From: Flavimobilis massiliensis
GTDB lineage: Bacteria; Actinomycetota; Actinomycetes; Actinomycetales; Cellulomonadaceae
DNA length: 64,000 bases
Direction: 5' to 3'
NCBI RefSeq assembly: GCF_900240335.1
Contig: NZ_LT964979.1
Coordinates: 1,054,001 to 1,118,000 of the forward strand
Made by a program: the position numbers and the translations under genes. This document shows positions 63,123 through 64,000 of this stretch, piece after piece (the first letter of the stretch is position 1; the number at the start of each line of letters is the position of its first letter). The notes beneath the pieces are model-generated. The model was given only the letters and a program-made list of their open reading frames with translations. It had not been told where the DNA came from and searched no databases.

Positions 63123-64000
63123 ATGACGACCCCCACGAGCCCGGGGGCTGCCGCCCCGCGCGGCGCGATCCCGCCGCGCCACCGGCGGGCGCGGCCCGCA
63201 GCGCACCGCGCGCGCGACAACGCTCACCGCGTCGTCGCCGCGCTGGCCCTGCTCGTCGCCACGACGCCCCCGGCCGCGGCCGACCCTGGCGTTGCGACGT
63301 CCGACCCGACCGTCGGCACGACCCGCACAACCGTCGGCGCAGCCGCCGCTCCTCGCGGCGCGCCCCCTCCTGGAGGCACCGGATGGCGCCCGCCCATCGC
63401 AGGCAGGGTCGTCAGACCCGCCGACATCCCCCGCAGCCCATGGGCCGCAGGTCACCGCGGCCTCGACCTCGCCGCGCGTCCGGGCGGCGCCGTCGCGGCC
63501 CCGGCAGCCGGCACCGTCCAGTTCGCAGGACAGGTCGCCGGACGCGGCGTCGTCGTCGTCGAGCACGAGGGCGGACTCCGGTCCACCCTCGAACCCGTCA
63601 CGGCGAGCGCCGCCGTCGGCACCCCCGTCGCCGCCGGCGACATCATCGCCACGCTCAGCACCGAGCCCGGACACTGCACGCCGCAGGCGTGCCTGCACTG
63701 GGGCGTGCGCCTCGACTCCACCTACATCGATCCCGCGTCGCTCCTGGCGCGACCACGGATCGTGCTCCTCCCGGGGCGGGCAAAAGCACGCCGCGGGCTC
63801 CGTCCCCCGGACGGCGCCCGCGGCGCACGACGCGCCGGGCTTCCCTGGGCCCGGCCCGGAACTCCGTCAGCCGCGCTCGGCCTCGTCGAGGAGCTGACGG
63901 AGACGGACGACTGCGGCGGAGTGCACCTGCGAGATCCGCGACTCGGTGACACCGAGGATCGCGCCGATCTCGGCGAGCGTCCGGTTCTGGAAGTAGTAAA
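63123..64000 (+). CDS. Secreted M23-type peptidase-like protein, 3' end not resolved
   Basis: At least 292 codons, open to the window end. An Arg-rich start and hydrophobic VVAALALLVATTPPAAA (about residues 40-57) form a signal peptide. The LytM/M23 domain follows: first zinc pair in GHRGLDLA (His-x3-Asp), beta-sheet core PAAGTVQFAGQVAGRGVVVVEH, then QACLHWGVRL where the usual HxH reads Cys-Leu-His. YIDPASLL ends the domain near 63745. After that the frame is Arg/Pro-rich and runs antisense across the sigma-factor 3' end without a stop. The family lies next to rpsB in Streptomyces and Mycobacterium and acts on peptidoglycan. Confidence 0.72.
   Translation, partial: MTTPTSPGAAAPRGAIPPRHRRARPAAHRARDNAHRVVAALALLVATTPPAAADPGVATSDPTVGTTRTTVGAAAAPRGAPPPGGTGWRPPIAGRVVRPADIPRSPWAAGHRGLDLAARPGGAVAAPAAGTVQFAGQVAGRGVVVVEHEGGLRSTLEPVTASAAVGTPVAAGDIIATLSTEPGHCTPQACLHWGVRLDSTYIDPASLLARPRIVLLPGRAKARRGLRPPDGARGARRAGLPWARPGTPSAALGLVEELTETDDCGGVHLRDPRLGDTEDRADLGERPVLEVV
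63790..63824 (-). terminator. Compound hairpin after the sigma-factor gene
   Basis: A 9-bp outer stem (63790-63798 with 63816-63824) encloses a 6-bp inner stem (63800-63805 with 63809-63814), separated only by a one-base mismatch. It lies 43 bases past the sigma-factor stop and inside the open frame of the M23-like gene, and could end both transcripts. Confidence 0.6.
63867..64000 (-). CDS. WhiG/FliA-type RNA polymerase sigma factor, C-terminal part
   Basis: Only the last 43 residues are in the window: YYFQNRTLAEIGAILGVTES followed by RISQVHSAAVVRLRQLLDEA and ERG. This is sigma region 4.2 of the FliA/WhiG group. It directs flagellar or developmental genes. The link whiG-M23-rpsB is known from Streptomyces, which supports the assignment. 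Whether it controls flagella or another regulon cannot be told here. A compound hairpin lies past its stop. Confidence 0.82.
   Translation of the reverse strand, partial: YYFQNRTLAEIGAILGVTESRISQVHSAAVVRLRQLLDEAERG

Overview
This 64 kb window is a compact, very GC-rich chromosomal segment from an actinobacterium, most likely order Micrococcales (Cellulomonadaceae/Sanguibacteraceae-like; genus not resolved). The evidence is the gene order itself: recX-recA, clgR-cinA-pgsA-ftsK, rnj-dapA, folA-thyA, dapB, M16 protease-pnp-rpsO, ribF/truB-rbfA-infB-ylxR-nusA-rimP-DUF4439, proS, GNAT-ispG-site-2 protease-dxr, rlmN-cdsA-frr-pyrH-tsf-rpsB-M23-whiG/fliA sigma. This runs nearly in the order known from Mycobacterium tuberculosis and Streptomyces. 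An RNase Y gene beside recX, and a WhiG/FliA-type sigma factor, point away from mycobacteria. No rRNA, tRNA, CRISPR array, prophage or insertion sequence was seen.

Layout. (1) 1-1556: tail of a glutamate-type ABC importer (gluC partial, gluD). (2) 1791-5908: rny, recX, recA and DUF3046, with a LexA box ahead of recA. (3) 5991-12003: Lhr helicase, Nei-type glycosylase and ClgR regulator. (4) 12206-21121: cinA, pgsA, a CapA-like protein, ftsK, rnj, dapA and a secreted polysaccharide deacetylase. (5) 21173-25323: folA, thyA, an aldehyde dehydrogenase, a UPF0114 membrane protein and an acetyltransferase. (6) 25387-27839: a small accessory island of lower GC with three unrecognised co-directional genes; the middle one looks like a secreted PD-(D/E)XK nuclease. 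(7) 27849-34191: dapB region, M16 protease, pnp, rpsO. (8) 34349-37060: a large secreted PGRP/amidase protein with a duplicated C-terminal module. (9) 37229-46030: translation block with an in-frame truB-ribF fusion, then rbfA, infB, ylxR, nusA, rimP and a DUF4439 lipoprotein. (10) 46074-49912: a two-component system divergent from an ABC-2 exporter, with a perfect inverted repeat between them. (11) 50162-64000: proS and the isoprenoid/phospholipid/translation block, ending in rpsB, a secreted M23-like protein and the C-terminus of a sigma factor.

Functional themes. RNA turnover and translation dominate: RNase Y, RNase J and PNPase all lie here, with NusA, RimP, RbfA, IF2, EF-Ts, Frr, S2 and S15. 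Two lysine/peptidoglycan precursor genes (dapA, dapB), two MEP isoprenoid genes (dxr, ispG) and two phospholipid genes (pgsA, cdsA) lie among them. About a dozen genes have a TANNNT-like -10 hexamer 6-7 bases before the start codon, the signature of leaderless transcripts. Many operons end in perfect 12-19 bp GC-rich hairpins without a U-tract.
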